The notes: generated from the sequence alone by a model not told the origin. A stretch of DNA of 64,000 nucleotides from Acidimicrobiaceae bacterium (GCA_002717365.1 PBDJ01000041.1:28216-92215), one strand, 5' to 3'; counted from the stretch's first letter, positions 41,793-50,303 are shown. Made by a program: numbers and translations.

Positions 41793-42700
41793 CTGGAGCC
41801 ACAGAGTCGGGCGACGAGGTGCCCTGGTGGACCGGGACCCCTCGGGACCGGATACCAGAAGACGGGGTCCCAATCCAACCGGCGGCCACCATCTTGCTGG
41901 TCGCCGATCGGCCGGAACTTCAGGTCCTGGTCCTCCGACGGACTGAGGTGTCGACCTTCGTGGCCGGCCACACCCTGTTCCCCGGCGGACGGGTCGACGA
42001 CAGCGACCGAGATCCCCGGTGGGCGGACCTGGTGGTGGGCCTCACGGCATCCGATGCCGTGAGGGCCCTGGGAGTGGACGACGGGTTGGCCTTCTGGACG
42101 GCGGCCGTCCGCGAGACCGTGGAGGAGGTCGGTCTGGTCGTGGGGATTAACGACCGGGTGCTGGTCACCGACCTGGTCGACCGGCGCCACGACCTCGAGG
42201 AACAGAGGGTCAACTTGGCCGACCTGGTGGCCGATCGGGGGGCCAGACTGGACCTGTCCGGCATCCACCCCGTGGCCCGGTGGGTCACGCCCATGCCCAG
42301 CGACAAGCGTTACGACACCTACTTCTTCGTGGCCGGTGTGGACCCCGGGGTGGAACCGGTTGTCGACGGGAGAGAGGCCGTCCACGCCGCCTGGTGCCGG
42401 CCGTCGGACGTCCTGGGACGATGGAGGGCCGGTGAGGTCACCATGATGAGCCCGACCATCTCCATGTTCCAGCGGTTGGCCTCTTATGCCAGCACAGGTG
42501 ATCTGCTGGCCGCGGCGGCTGTTGGCGGTCCCGTGCTGAGGGCCCGTATCCTCGATGAGTCGGCCTCGCCGGTCCGCTTCGAGGGCGATCCCGGCTACCA
42601 CGACGAAGGGACTCGCGAGAGCCTGGGCTGGGTCTGGCTGCCGGTTGGTGACCTGCCGGATCCCACGGCTGGGTGGGATACGACCACGCCCTGCTCGTAG
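41789..42700 (+). CDS. NUDIX hydrolase-domain protein
   Basis: 303 aa. A NUDIX box variant is present: GGRVDDSDRD... and AAVRETVEEVGLVV with the REXXEEXG core, separated by a longer insertion than usual, as in the human NUDT19-like/acyl-CoA diphosphatase group. N-terminal IQPAATILLVADRPELQVLVLRR is typical of that group. A CoA or acyl-CoA substrate would suit the acyl-CoA genes in the window (inference). ATG 41789 starts at the homologous region. Confidence 0.85.
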   Translation: MTGATESGDEVPWWTGTPRDRIPEDGVPIQPAATILLVADRPELQVLVLRRTEVSTFVAGHTLFPGGRVDDSDRDPRWADLVVGLTASDAVRALGVDDGLAFWTAAVRETVEEVGLVVGINDRVLVTDLVDRRHDLEEQRVNLADLVADRGARLDLSGIHPVARWVTPMPSDKRYDTYFFVAGVDPGVEPVVDGREAVHAAWCRPSDVLGRWRAGEVTMMSPTISMFQRLASYASTGDLLAAAAVGGPVLRARILDESASPVRFEGDPGYHDEGTRESLGWVWLPVGDLPDPTAGWDTTTPCS

Positions 42701-42703
42701 AAT
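42698..42703 (+). promoter_or_regulatory. Putative leaderless -10 element overlapping the NUDIX stop codon
   Basis: TAGAAT: its first three bases are the NUDIX stop codon, and it ends 7 nt before the GTG at 42711. Confidence 0.4.
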
Positions 42704-42710
42704 TCCCTTC

Positions 42711-43235
42711 GTGACTGTCCCGTCTTACGTTCCCGTTCCCGTCATGCGTGCCACCGAGAAGATTTACACGGGTCCTCGTCGGCGCCTCGGTGCCTGGCGT
42801 GCCGGTCGGCCCGGTGAGGTCGTAAGCCAAGGTGGCCAGCCCTGGGGGACCCGCTTGGGCAGCCAGGGCCCCGATCAGGGGTTCGCCCTGCGGCTCGCCC
42901 GGGCGTTTTGACCCCGCCTCTGCCTCGGTCCCGGCGAGCACGTAGCCGACGTGGTGGTGGGCTGCGTCGGTGTGGCCCTCAAGCGGGCCTCCCTGTTCGG
43001 CCGGGCTCCGACAGCCGACGACTTGGAGGTGGCCTTCGGCCTGTTCGGGTTCCTGGACGAGCCACCGGTCGGACCGGCACTGGAGGAACGTCGACGTCTG
43101 TTCTCCGAGGCTTCTCACCACCACCACTACACAGAGGTGCGGCGCATAGCCGACCTCGTCCCGGATGCCACCCTCGGACTCACCCGGCGAGAAGCGCTGG
43201 ATGCCCGGGACTCCGGACACGCCTTCACACCCTGA
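42711..43235 (+). pseudogene. Hypothetical gene with an in-frame TGA after codon 66 (possible pseudogene, error or readthrough)
   Basis: GTG 42711 opens a frame encoding MTVPSYVPVPVMRATEKIYT..., stopping at TGA 42909-42911 after 66 residues. The same frame then stays open without shift to 43235 for another 107 codons with normal local codon use (PGEHVADVVVGCVGVALKRA, FGRAPTADDLEVAFGLFGFL, a HHHH run). The two parts read as one globular protein of about 174 aa. The stop lies in TTTTGACCCC, where two compensating homopolymer errors would also create it. No known family recognised. Confidence 0.65.
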
Positions 43236-43263
43236 TCCGGTCCATCTCCGACCGCCCTGACTG

Positions 43264-43896
43264 GTGACCCCCGATCCGACCGGCCCGTCGAAAGGGCGGC
43301 TCCTTGATTCGGTTCTGCCGGTGGCCCTATTTCTGGTCCTGAACCGAATGTGGGGCTTGGCCGCCGGTGTGGCCGGAGCCACCCTGTGGAGCATCAAGGT
43401 GGCCGTCTCCCGTCGCCATCGTGGCGAGGTGGTCGGACGCTTCCTTCCCATCCTGGTGGCTTACCTGGTGGTCCGAGCCGGTGTGGGTATCTGGACCGAT
43501 TCGGAGGCCGTGTACTTCGGGATCGGGATCGGTACCAAGGCCGCCATCGGCTTGGCTCTGATCGGCACTGTGGTGCGGGGACGCCCGATCCTGACCCGCT
43601 ATGCACCGGTCGTCGTCCCGTTCAGTGCCGAAACACAGGCCCATCCCGGATATCGCCGGGTGATGGCCCGCCTGACCGTTCTTCTGGGGGCCTACCAGTT
43701 GGTCACCTCAACCTGGGATGTCTGGCTGTTTAACCAGACATCGACCGACGGCTACGTCCTGATCCGGTTTGTGGTCGGGTGGCCGGCCGGTACGGCGGCC
43801 ACCATGGTGGCTTTACTGTGGGCCGACCGGGCCCTGCGGGTCGTCCCCGACTACCCGGGCCTGCTCGAGTTGATGGAGCGTCCAGGTCGTTGCTGA
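43264..43896 (+). CDS. DUF3159-like integral membrane protein
   Basis: 210 aa, five or six hydrophobic segments, starting LLDSVLPVALFLVLNRMWGLAAG, a stretch like that of DUF3159/VC0807-type proteins of actinobacteria. Function unknown. The GTG start is 28 nt after the end of the interrupted frame. Confidence 0.7.
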   Translation: MTPDPTGPSKGRLLDSVLPVALFLVLNRMWGLAAGVAGATLWSIKVAVSRRHRGEVVGRFLPILVAYLVVRAGVGIWTDSEAVYFGIGIGTKAAIGLALIGTVVRGRPILTRYAPVVVPFSAETQAHPGYRRVMARLTVLLGAYQLVTSTWDVWLFNQTSTDGYVLIRFVVGWPAGTAATMVALLWADRALRVVPDYPGLLELMERPGRC

Positions 43897-43900
43897 CCGG

Positions 43901-43924
43901 GGTGGTTCGAGTATGGAGACCACC
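43901..43924. terminator. Possible terminator between convergent membrane-protein and P450 genes
   Basis: Stem GGTGGT / ACCACC with a 12-nt loop in a 57-bp gap of converging genes; no uridine run. Confidence 0.35.
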
Positions 43925-43953
43925 TCGCCGCCTCAAGGTGCCAGTCGTCTTGG

Positions 43954-45165
43954 TCAGGCCGGCTCTAATTCCAGGTGGGCCTCGCGGAGCCCGTAGACGA
44001 ACGAGTTCGGCATTTCCACCGGGGTGGTTCCGGGAACCAAACGCAGGCTGGCCACCCGGCTCACGAACTCCTCGAAGAACACCCGGATCTCTAGTCGGGC
44101 TAACGCCGCCCCAAGGCAGAAGTGGGTTCCGAATCCGAAGGCCAGGTGGTGGTTGGGCGACCGGGTGACGTCGAAGGTCTCCGGATCGGCGAAGTGGGCC
44201 GGATCCCGGTTAGCCGACGAGTACATGAGAACTACCTGATCGCCGGCTCGGACGGTGGTACCGGCTACTTCGGTGTCGGTAGCTGCCGTCCGGCACATGT
44301 TGTGGATAGGCGTCACCCAGCGAATGAATTCCTCGGTAGCCACGGTTAGGTTGGCACCCTCGCGCAATAGGGTCCATTGGTCGGGTTGTCGAGCCAGTTC
44401 CACCATGGTGCGGGCAAGCACCGTCCGCGTCGTCTCGGCTCCGCCGTCCAGGAGGAGCAAGCAGTCGGAGATGATCTCGCTCAGGCCGAATTCGTGGCCG
44501 TCCATGCCCTGGCGCTGACGGTCGATCCAGACTGACATGACATCGTCCATGGGACAGCCGTCGGTGACCCCGGGTCTCTTGGACTCGTAGAGTTCGGCGC
44601 AGGCACCAGCGAACTCCATGGCGGCTGCGATCCCCGACTGGTCGTGGTAGCGGGGGCCGCCGCCCAGAGCAATGGTCCGTTCCGACCACTCCTGGAGCTT
44701 GGGCCACATCTCGGCCGGAAACCCGAGCAGGAGACCGATCATCTGGGCCGGGAGGGGTGCCGCCAACTCACCGACCACTTCGGATTGTCCGCCGGCTAGC
44801 ACGTCGTTCAGCAGGCCGGTGACCACGCCGCGGACATGATCCTCCCACCGGCTGGTGGCCCGTGGGGTGAAGCGACGCGACACCACATTGCGACGCAGCG
44901 TGTGATGGGGGTCGTCCAGACCGATGATCGAACGGTCCGCCGGGATGTTGGGCCGGTAGCCCCGCTCGGTTCCCGAGGAGACGAAGGTCTCCTTGTCACG
45001 CTCGATGGCCACGACATCGTCATAACGGGAGATGCCCCACAGGTCGTTCACGGTGTCGCGGTGCACCGGGTCGTGCTCGCGTAACCAGGCGTAGGTGGGG
45101 TAGGGATCGTTGACGTAAAAATCACCGTCCAGCAGGTCGATACTCCGCGGCTGGTCTCTCAACAT
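43954..45165 (-). CDS. Cytochrome P450
   Basis: 403 aa soluble bacterial P450. I-helix LLLLDGGAETTRTVLA with the acid/alcohol pair, K-helix ExxR in EEFIRW, and heme loop FGFGTHFCLGAALARLE with the axial cysteine. Family is probably close to CYP125/CYP142-like steroid/terpene oxidases, but this is a guess from general pattern. A TACGAT hexamer lies 6 nt before the ATG. Electron-transfer partners are not next to it. Divergent from a Zn-dependent dehydrogenase. Confidence 0.94.
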   Translation of the reverse strand: MLRDQPRSIDLLDGDFYVNDPYPTYAWLREHDPVHRDTVNDLWGISRYDDVVAIERDKETFVSSGTERGYRPNIPADRSIIGLDDPHHTLRRNVVSRRFTPRATSRWEDHVRGVVTGLLNDVLAGGQSEVVGELAAPLPAQMIGLLLGFPAEMWPKLQEWSERTIALGGGPRYHDQSGIAAAMEFAGACAELYESKRPGVTDGCPMDDVMSVWIDRQRQGMDGHEFGLSEIISDCLLLLDGGAETTRTVLARTMVELARQPDQWTLLREGANLTVATEEFIRWVTPIHNMCRTAATDTEVAGTTVRAGDQVVLMYSSANRDPAHFADPETFDVTRSPNHHLAFGFGTHFCLGAALARLEIRVFFEEFVSRVASLRLVPGTTPVEMPNSFVYGLREAHLELEPA

Positions 45166-45171
45166 GGGCGG

Positions 45172-45177
45172 ATCGTA
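45172..45177 (-). promoter_or_regulatory. Putative leaderless -10 element of the P450 gene
   Basis: TACGAT on the minus strand, ending 6 nt before the ATG at 45165. Confidence 0.4.
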
Positions 45178-45245
45178 CGGTCGGGCCTGCGATTGGAGGG
45201 AAGCGGGTGTGGGCCCGTCACGGTCGTGACTCGAGGGGAGGCGTT

Positions 45246-46187
45246 GTGCGAGCGGTCCGGACGGTGGATGGTGCGTTTCGGGTCGTCGAGGTTCCGGAAC
45301 CCGACAGCGACGGCGTACTAGTTGAGGTGGCCTCGGCCGGAATCTGTGGATCCGACCTCCACATGGCCGGGTTCGGCCTTCCGGGCACGTTCGGACACGA
45401 GGTGGCGGGACGCCTGGCCGACGGAACGCCGGTGGCCATCCAGCCCACAGTGGCCTGCGGGACCTGCGATCGGTGCTCGGTGGGCGCCGCGCAGCAGTGT
45501 CGGTCGATGGTTCTCTACGGCATCGGCCGGGACGGCGGAATGGCCGACCGCCTGGTGGTGGACCCGTCCTGTCTGGTGGCCCTCGATGACCGAATTCCAG
45601 TGGGTGACGCCTGCTTGGTGGAGCCGATTGCCGTCTCGATCCATGCCGTCCACGTCGGGGGCGTGGAAGCGGGCAACCGGGTGCTGGTAGTGGGAGGAGG
45701 CACCATAGGACTGACTGCCGTGGCGGCAGCCCGCCACGCCGGAGCCGAAGTGGACCTGTCGGCGAGGCACCCCCACCAGATAGAGGCCGGGGAGCGTTTG
45801 GGGGCCGGGACAGCGGCTACCGGGGAGTACGACGTGGTGGTTGAAGCGGCCGGCACCGAGGGAGCTCTGGCGACGGCCATCGACTGTGCCCGACCGGGCG
45901 GCACGGTAGCCATCCCCGGCGTCTACTGGGATGGAGTCGCCCTACCCAACGTCATGTCCATGTTCCTCAAAGAGGTTCGGCTCCAGCCCTCGTCCATGTA
46001 CGGGTGCTCGGGGCGCCACGGACCCGACGTACGGGAGACAGATGAGGCAGCCGCCTTGCTGGCTGCCGTCCCGGAACTGGTCAGCGCCGTGGTCACCCAC
46101 CGGTTTGGGCTTGACGACGCCGAGGAGGCCTTCCGGGTGGCCGCCGACCGGAAGGCCGGGGCCATCAAGGTGGTCCTGGAGCCCTGA
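45246..46187 (+). CDS. Zinc-dependent medium-chain alcohol dehydrogenase
   Basis: 313 aa MDR-family enzyme. Catalytic zinc region AGICGSDLHM and GTFGHEVAG; structural zinc cysteines in ACGTCDRCSVGAAQQC; nucleotide-binding VLVVGGGTIGLTAVAAA. GTG 45246 is preceded by GAGGGGAGG, a good ribosome binding site, so an upstream start at 45207 is rejected. Close to threonine/sorbitol dehydrogenase types; the substrate is unknown, perhaps an alcohol linked to the divergent P450. Confidence 0.9.
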   Translation: MRAVRTVDGAFRVVEVPEPDSDGVLVEVASAGICGSDLHMAGFGLPGTFGHEVAGRLADGTPVAIQPTVACGTCDRCSVGAAQQCRSMVLYGIGRDGGMADRLVVDPSCLVALDDRIPVGDACLVEPIAVSIHAVHVGGVEAGNRVLVVGGGTIGLTAVAAARHAGAEVDLSARHPHQIEAGERLGAGTAATGEYDVVVEAAGTEGALATAIDCARPGGTVAIPGVYWDGVALPNVMSMFLKEVRLQPSSMYGCSGRHGPDVRETDEAAALLAAVPELVSAVVTHRFGLDDAEEAFRVAADRKAGAIKVVLEP

Positions 46188-46199
46188 CCCCACCGGGGT
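46187..46199. terminator. Small hairpin between convergent dehydrogenase and HD genes
   Basis: ACCCC-ACC-GGGGT, in the 18-bp gap between the two stop codons. Possible weak bidirectional terminator. Confidence 0.3.
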
Positions 46200-46205
46200 G
46201 GTCCG

Positions 46206-46784
46206 TCAGACCAAGACCATCGATGGGAATGGGAAGCGAGACTGACGAGCGAAGACTTCTCGGACCAGGGGCTCGAACTCCTCCAAGGCCATCTCGTCGT
46301 AGTTCCGTTCAAAGCAGTTCTGGTCGTACTCGGCGCAGAAGGCAGCACAGTCGTCGAACCACTCGTGTTCCCGGAACTGGTCCCGGGCGTTCGGGTCGGC
46401 GCCCAGATGGTGGAAGTAGTAATACCCCTGGAACAGGCCGTGGTGCCGGACGATCCAGTGAGTCCGGTCGCCCACGTAGGGGCGGAGGATGTCGGCAGCC
46501 ACCGCGCTGTGGTTCTCCGGGGCGATGGGGTCGCCCACGTCGTGGAAGAGGGCGGCTACTACCATCTCGTTGCTCTCACCGTTGCGTAGCGCCCGGGTTG
46601 CACTCTGGAGGGAGTGGTGGAAGCGGTCCACCGGGTAGCCGAGGGTGGGCCCGGCCATGGCCCTCAGCGTGTCCAGCAGGTGGTCGGCCAGATGGGCTGC
46701 CTTGTGCACGGCTAGTTCTCGGCCCAGCAACTCGTAGTCCTCGGCGGTGCCGTTCACCATGTGTTCAAAGCTCACAGTTTCCAT
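46206..46784 (-). CDS. HD-domain metal-dependent phosphohydrolase
   Basis: 192 aa. HD motif residues: FHHSLQSATRAL (first His), ALFHDVGDPIAPENHSAVAA (HD pair and further His), and HWIVRHHGLFQ. The compact size and DxxxPFxxxxC-terminus resemble small-molecule HD hydrolases such as the phnZ/inositol-oxygenase-like group; a mixed-valence di-iron oxygenase role is therefore possible but untested. ATG 46784 is at the domain start; a longer frame to 47177 is antisense to the ABC gene. Confidence 0.82.
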   Translation of the reverse strand: METVSFEHMVNGTAEDYELLGRELAVHKAAHLADHLLDTLRAMAGPTLGYPVDRFHHSLQSATRALRNGESNEMVVAALFHDVGDPIAPENHSAVAADILRPYVGDRTHWIVRHHGLFQGYYYFHHLGADPNARDQFREHEWFDDCAAFCAEYDQNCFERNYDEMALEEFEPLVREVFARQSRFPFPSMVLV

Positions 46785-46849
46785 AGCTGCGCAGTCTGGC
46801 AGGCGTGGATCGTGGAACCCAGCCCCGTTAGCCGGTGACGATGGACGGG

Positions 46850-46855
46850 TAGATT
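46850..46855 (+). promoter_or_regulatory. Putative leaderless -10 element of the ABC transporter operon
   Basis: TAGATT ends 7 nt before the first of three in-frame GTG codons at 46863, which supports that one as the start. Confidence 0.4.
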
Positions 46856-46862
46856 CGCCGCC

Positions 46863-46889
46863 GTGCCCGCCGTGCCCGCCGTGCCCGCC
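46863..46889 (+). repeat. Three tandem copies of a 9-bp unit at the start of the ABC ATPase gene
   Basis: GTGCCCGCC three times (46863, 46872, 46881), each beginning with a possible GTG start codon. The unit is a multiple of three, so copy number changes keep the frame but shift the distance from promoter to usable start. Confidence 0.8.
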
Positions 46890-47831
46890 GTCGCCGTCTC
46901 CGGCCTGTCTAAGTCCTACGGGGACGTGGTGGCCGTGGATGACCTCTCGTTCACCGTGGAGCACGGCGAGGTGTTTGCCTTGCTTGGGCCGAACGGGGCT
47001 GGCAAGTCGACCACGCTGGAGATCCTCGAGGGCCACCGGAGCCGGGACAGCGGCGCGGTTGACGTGCTGGGTCGGGATCCCGGAGACGACCATCGGGAAC
47101 TTCGGGACCGTATCGGGATCGTCCTCCAGGAGGTAGGGATCGAACGAGAGTTGACGGTACGCGAGGTGCTGGAGCATTACGGCGCCTGTTACTCACGTCG
47201 TCTTCCGGTAGGCGAGGTACTGGCCCTCGTCGGCCTCGACGGGCTAGGTGACCGACGGACCCACCGTCTTTCCGGGGGTCAGAAGCGCCGGATCGACCTG
47301 GCTACCGGCCTCATCGGCGACCCGGATCTGTTGTTCCTAGATGAGCCCACTACCGGCTTCGACCCGTCGGCCCGTCGTCAGGCCTGGGCGGTGGTTGACG
47401 GCCTACGGTCCCTGGGCAAGACGATCCTGTTGACCAGCCACTACATGGACGAGGTCGAGGCGCTGGCCGACCGCGTGCTGGTCATCGTTGGGGGCCGGGT
47501 GGTCGCCAGCGGCACACCGGCGGAACTGCGGGGCGACGCAGACCGAGAATCGCTAATCCGAGTCCGGTTCCCGGTAGAGGAGAGTGGCACGGTCGTCGAC
47601 CTGCTGAGCCGGCTAGTGGGTCGGTCCTCGGTGCGCAACGGGTTGTTGGAGGTCTGGACCCCAGCCCCGACCGTCGACCTCCATCATCTCACCGGGTGGG
47701 CGGTGGAACGAGAAGCGGCCCTCGAGGGCTTGGAGGTCAGCAGACCCACCCTGGAGGACATCTACCTGGACCTCATTTCTCAGGGCGACGAGGAGAAGGA
47801 CTCAGAACCCGAGGCGACCGACAATGGCTGA
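46863..47831 (+). CDS. ABC transporter ATP-binding protein (DrrA/CcmA-like)
   Basis: 322 aa. Walker A ALLGPNGAGKSTT, Q-loop IGIVLQEVG, signature HRLSGGQKRRIDLATGL, Walker B LLFLDEPTTGFDP, switch His in LTSHYMDEVE. The C-terminal domain (about 230-322) is typical of drug/lipid exporters. The N-terminus is a PAV repeat coded by the tandem 9-bp unit. Overlaps the permease gene by 8 nt. Confidence 0.94.
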   Translation: MPAVPAVPAVAVSGLSKSYGDVVAVDDLSFTVEHGEVFALLGPNGAGKSTTLEILEGHRSRDSGAVDVLGRDPGDDHRELRDRIGIVLQEVGIERELTVREVLEHYGACYSRRLPVGEVLALVGLDGLGDRRTHRLSGGQKRRIDLATGLIGDPDLLFLDEPTTGFDPSARRQAWAVVDGLRSLGKTILLTSHYMDEVEALADRVLVIVGGRVVASGTPAELRGDADRESLIRVRFPVEESGTVVDLLSRLVGRSSVRNGLLEVWTPAPTVDLHHLTGWAVEREAALEGLEVSRPTLEDIYLDLISQGDEEKDSEPEATDNG

Positions 47832-48651
47832 CCGCTTTCCCTCTTCGGCTCAGTTGTTGGCTCGACAGATCGGCTACCAGAATCGCCTGTTCCGGCGAAC
47901 GGCGATCTCGGCGTTTTTCACCCTGGCCTTCCCCCTGATGTTTCTGCTCCTCTTCGGGGCCATCTTCGACGACGTCGATCCAGCCGCCGGTCAAGTAGTC
48001 GCCGCCGCACAGTTCTACGCCCCGGCTCTAGCCGTGTTCACCGCCGTGTCGGCCACTTACACGAACATCGGGATCGTCACGGCGATCTACCGGGACGAGG
48101 GGGTCCTCATGCGGATTCGCAGTACGCCCCTTCCCCGATGGGTATACATGGGCGGGGTAGTCGGCTCCGGCGTCCTCATCGCCCTGTTCGGCTCGTTGGT
48201 CATGCTCGCCGTGGGCTTCGGGCTCTACGGCCTCGAGATGGAGGCAGACAGGATCCCGGCGGCCATAGTCACCTTCGTAGTGGGGGTGGCGTCATTCTGC
48301 CTTCTGGGTCTCGCCCTGGCAGCGGTCACGCCGTCCGGGCAGTCGGCCCCGGCGTTGGCCAACGCCACCATCCTGCCGTTGGCCTTCATCTCGAACGTGT
48401 TCGTCGTGGTCCCCGATCCAGTCCGCTGGATGGATGTTGTCGGCGACGTCTTCCCGCTGAAGCCGTTCGTCGAGGCCTTCTACGCTTGCTTCGATCCGTT
48501 CCGGACTGGTTCGGCCTGGGAACTAGGCCTGCTGGCCAGGATCGCCGCATGGGGTCTTTTAGGTGCCCTGGTCGCCGTCCGGCGATTCCGGTGGGAGCCG
48601 TCGACCGGCGGCGGGTCGAGAACCTCTCGGGGTCGCCGTCGCCAAGGCTGA
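47824..48651 (+). CDS. ABC-2 type transporter permease
   Basis: 275 aa with about six hydrophobic segments: TAISAFFTLAFPLMFLLLFGAIF early, ABC-2 core in the middle and PLAFISNVFVVVPDPVRWMDVVGDVFPLKPF near the end, the usual ABC-2 signature. Starts inside the ATPase gene, so the pair makes one exporter. Substrate not evident. Confidence 0.92.
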   Translation: MADRFPSSAQLLARQIGYQNRLFRRTAISAFFTLAFPLMFLLLFGAIFDDVDPAAGQVVAAAQFYAPALAVFTAVSATYTNIGIVTAIYRDEGVLMRIRSTPLPRWVYMGGVVGSGVLIALFGSLVMLAVGFGLYGLEMEADRIPAAIVTFVVGVASFCLLGLALAAVTPSGQSAPALANATILPLAFISNVFVVVPDPVRWMDVVGDVFPLKPFVEAFYACFDPFRTGSAWELGLLARIAAWGLLGALVAVRRFRWEPSTGGGSRTSRGRRRQG

Positions 48652-48683
48652 CCGCCGGACGGCCGATTCGACGGGGTCGGGCT

Positions 48684-49247
48684 TCAGTCCTCCAGCACTA
48701 CCAGGTCTTCGGGACCGTCCACGTCCCAGGCTAAGTCAGGGTCCAAGAGGCTGCGCCACGGCAGACCGAGCCGCTCGGCCTCGGCCACGTGGGCGGCGAA
48801 CGAGCCCGGGCCGTAGGCGAACCGGAAGCCAGCCCGGGTCGGGACGACAGCCACCGGCGTTCCGTCGTGATGGCGGTCGGGGACCAGAGTGATTCCGTCG
48901 AACGCCGCGCAATGGTCCAGGCGGGTGGCCCGGGGAAGGTCGGCGTGGGCCACTACAACCGTGTCCACCCCGCGTTCGGCCAGCACTGCGACCCCGAACT
49001 CAACGGCATGGTTTAGGCCGGGGCGATCCGGACGGACCACGTTGACACCCCGGCTGCGGGCCCATGTCTCCACCTCATTGTCGTCGCAGGTCACGGTGAC
49101 CGGAAGGGGGGCCGCAGCATCTATCACAACCTCGGCCATACGACGGGCCAGGTCGGCCCGGGCTTCGTCGTCCAGGGTTCCGACGAGGCGCTCCTTAGCC
49201 GAGCCGAAGCCTTTCACAGGGATCAGGACGGCCACTGACTCGGTCAT
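48684..49247 (-). CDS. cofC: 2-phospho-L-lactate (phosphoenolpyruvate) guanylyltransferase, F420 biosynthesis
   Basis: 187 aa nucleotidyltransferase of the CofC/FbiD family, activating phosphoenolpyruvate or phospholactate with GTP for coenzyme F420. Motifs: AVLIPVKGFGSAKERL, VVVAHADLPRA (metal Asp), DGTPVAVV and FRFAYGPGSFAAHVAEAE. In mycobacteria this activity is in FbiD. No cofD/fbiA or fbiB is seen in the window. A TAGGGT hexamer lies 6 nt before the ATG, facing the gpsA promoter. Confidence 0.92.
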   Translation of the reverse strand: MTESVAVLIPVKGFGSAKERLVGTLDDEARADLARRMAEVVIDAAAPLPVTVTCDDNEVETWARSRGVNVVRPDRPGLNHAVEFGVAVLAERGVDTVVVAHADLPRATRLDHCAAFDGITLVPDRHHDGTPVAVVPTRAGFRFAYGPGSFAAHVAEAERLGLPWRSLLDPDLAWDVDGPEDLVVLED

Positions 49248-49253
49248 CGGGCC

Positions 49254-49283
49254 ACCCTACGGCCGGGCGCCGCCCCGTAGGGT
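49254..49283. promoter_or_regulatory. Facing leaderless promoters of cofC and gpsA
   Basis: TAGGGT on the minus strand (49254-49259) ends 6 nt before cofC; TAGGGT on the plus strand (49278-49283) ends 6 nt before gpsA. Only 18 bp separate the two -10 elements, so each -35 region lies on or beside the other gene's -10. Confidence 0.5.
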
Positions 49284-49289
49284 GGCGTC

Positions 49290-50303
49290 ATGTCGACCGG
49301 CGGCGTGACGAGGGCTGCGGTGCTAGGAGCCGGATCCTGGGGCACCACCGTGGCCGCTCTTTTAGCTCCCGTTGTGCCGACTGTGCTGTGGTCCCGGCGG
49401 CCCGACGTAGCTGCCGACGTGGCCGCCGGACGGGGCAATCGTCGCTACCTGGAGGGCTATTCCCTGCCGAGTTTACTGGACGCCACCGACGACTTGGCGG
49501 CCGCCGTGGATGGGGCCGATCTGGTGGTGGTAGGCGTACCCACCGAGGGCTTTCGGTGGGCGCTATGCCAAGCCGCCCCCCACGTCGGCAACGAGGTGCC
49601 GGTCGTCAGCCTGGCCAAGGGCTTTGAACAGGGGACCGGCTTGCGAATGTCGGAGGTAGCGGCCGAGGTGTTGCCCGGCCGACCGGTGGGCGTCCTGACT
49701 GGGCCAAATTTGGCCCGCGAGATTTTGGAGGGCCGGTCGGCGGCCACAGTGGTGGCGTCTACCGACCCCGACACTTCCATCGTCCTCCAAGGGCTCCTGG
49801 CCACCGATCGGCTCCGCGTTTACACCAACGACGATCTGGTCGGCTGTGAACTGGGTGGGGCCCTTAAGAACGTGATCGCCCTAGCCGCTGGATTAGCCGA
49901 AGGGCTAGAGACCGGGGACAACGCCCGGGCAGCCCTCATTACTCGGGGCCTGGCAGAGATGACCCGCCTAGGGGTGGCGTTGGGAGGCGACCCTATGACC
50001 CTGGCGGGACTGGCCGGGCTAGGCGACGTACTGGCCACTTGTGTGAGCGCTCAGAGTCGTAACCGTTGGGTCGGGGAGCAGGTCGGCCGGGGTGCTGCCC
50101 CGGAGGACGTACTGATGGGGATGTCTCAGGTAGCCGAGGGGGTTGGGGCGACTGTCGTGGCTTGCGACCTGGCCGCCACGGCGAACGTCGAGGTCCCAGT
50201 GGCCGAAGGCGTCCGGTCGGTGTTCCACGAGGGTCGGCCGCCGATTGAGGCTTGGTCGATGCTTATGACCCGCCGTGCCGGGCCCGAGGTGTCGGGCTCC
50301 TGA
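49290..50303 (+). CDS. gpsA: Glycerol-3-phosphate dehydrogenase [NAD(P)+]
   Basis: 337 aa, makes sn-glycerol-3-phosphate for phospholipids. Dinucleotide motif AVLGAGSWGTTVAALLA, then VSLAKGFEQGTGLRMSEV, GPNLAREILEG, the catalytic lysine in ELGGALKNVIALAAG and GLGDVLATCVSAQSRNRWVG. The stop overlaps the next ATG (ATGA). Confidence 0.96.
   Translation: MSTGGVTRAAVLGAGSWGTTVAALLAPVVPTVLWSRRPDVAADVAAGRGNRRYLEGYSLPSLLDATDDLAAAVDGADLVVVGVPTEGFRWALCQAAPHVGNEVPVVSLAKGFEQGTGLRMSEVAAEVLPGRPVGVLTGPNLAREILEGRSAATVVASTDPDTSIVLQGLLATDRLRVYTNDDLVGCELGGALKNVIALAAGLAEGLETGDNARAALITRGLAEMTRLGVALGGDPMTLAGLAGLGDVLATCVSAQSRNRWVGEQVGRGAAPEDVLMGMSQVAEGVGATVVACDLAATANVEVPVAEGVRSVFHEGRPPIEAWSMLMTRRAGPEVSGS

Noticed and set aside
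42905..42945. Selenocysteine at the in-frame TGA 42909
   Set aside because: Only a weak CGCC/GGCG stem follows at a doubtful distance, no selenoprotein family is recognised, and no sel genes are visible; not excluded but not supported.
46785..47177. N-terminal extension of the HD protein
   Set aside because: It is antisense to the ABC ATPase gene; the GGHGGHGG run is only the complement of the tandem 9-bp repeat.
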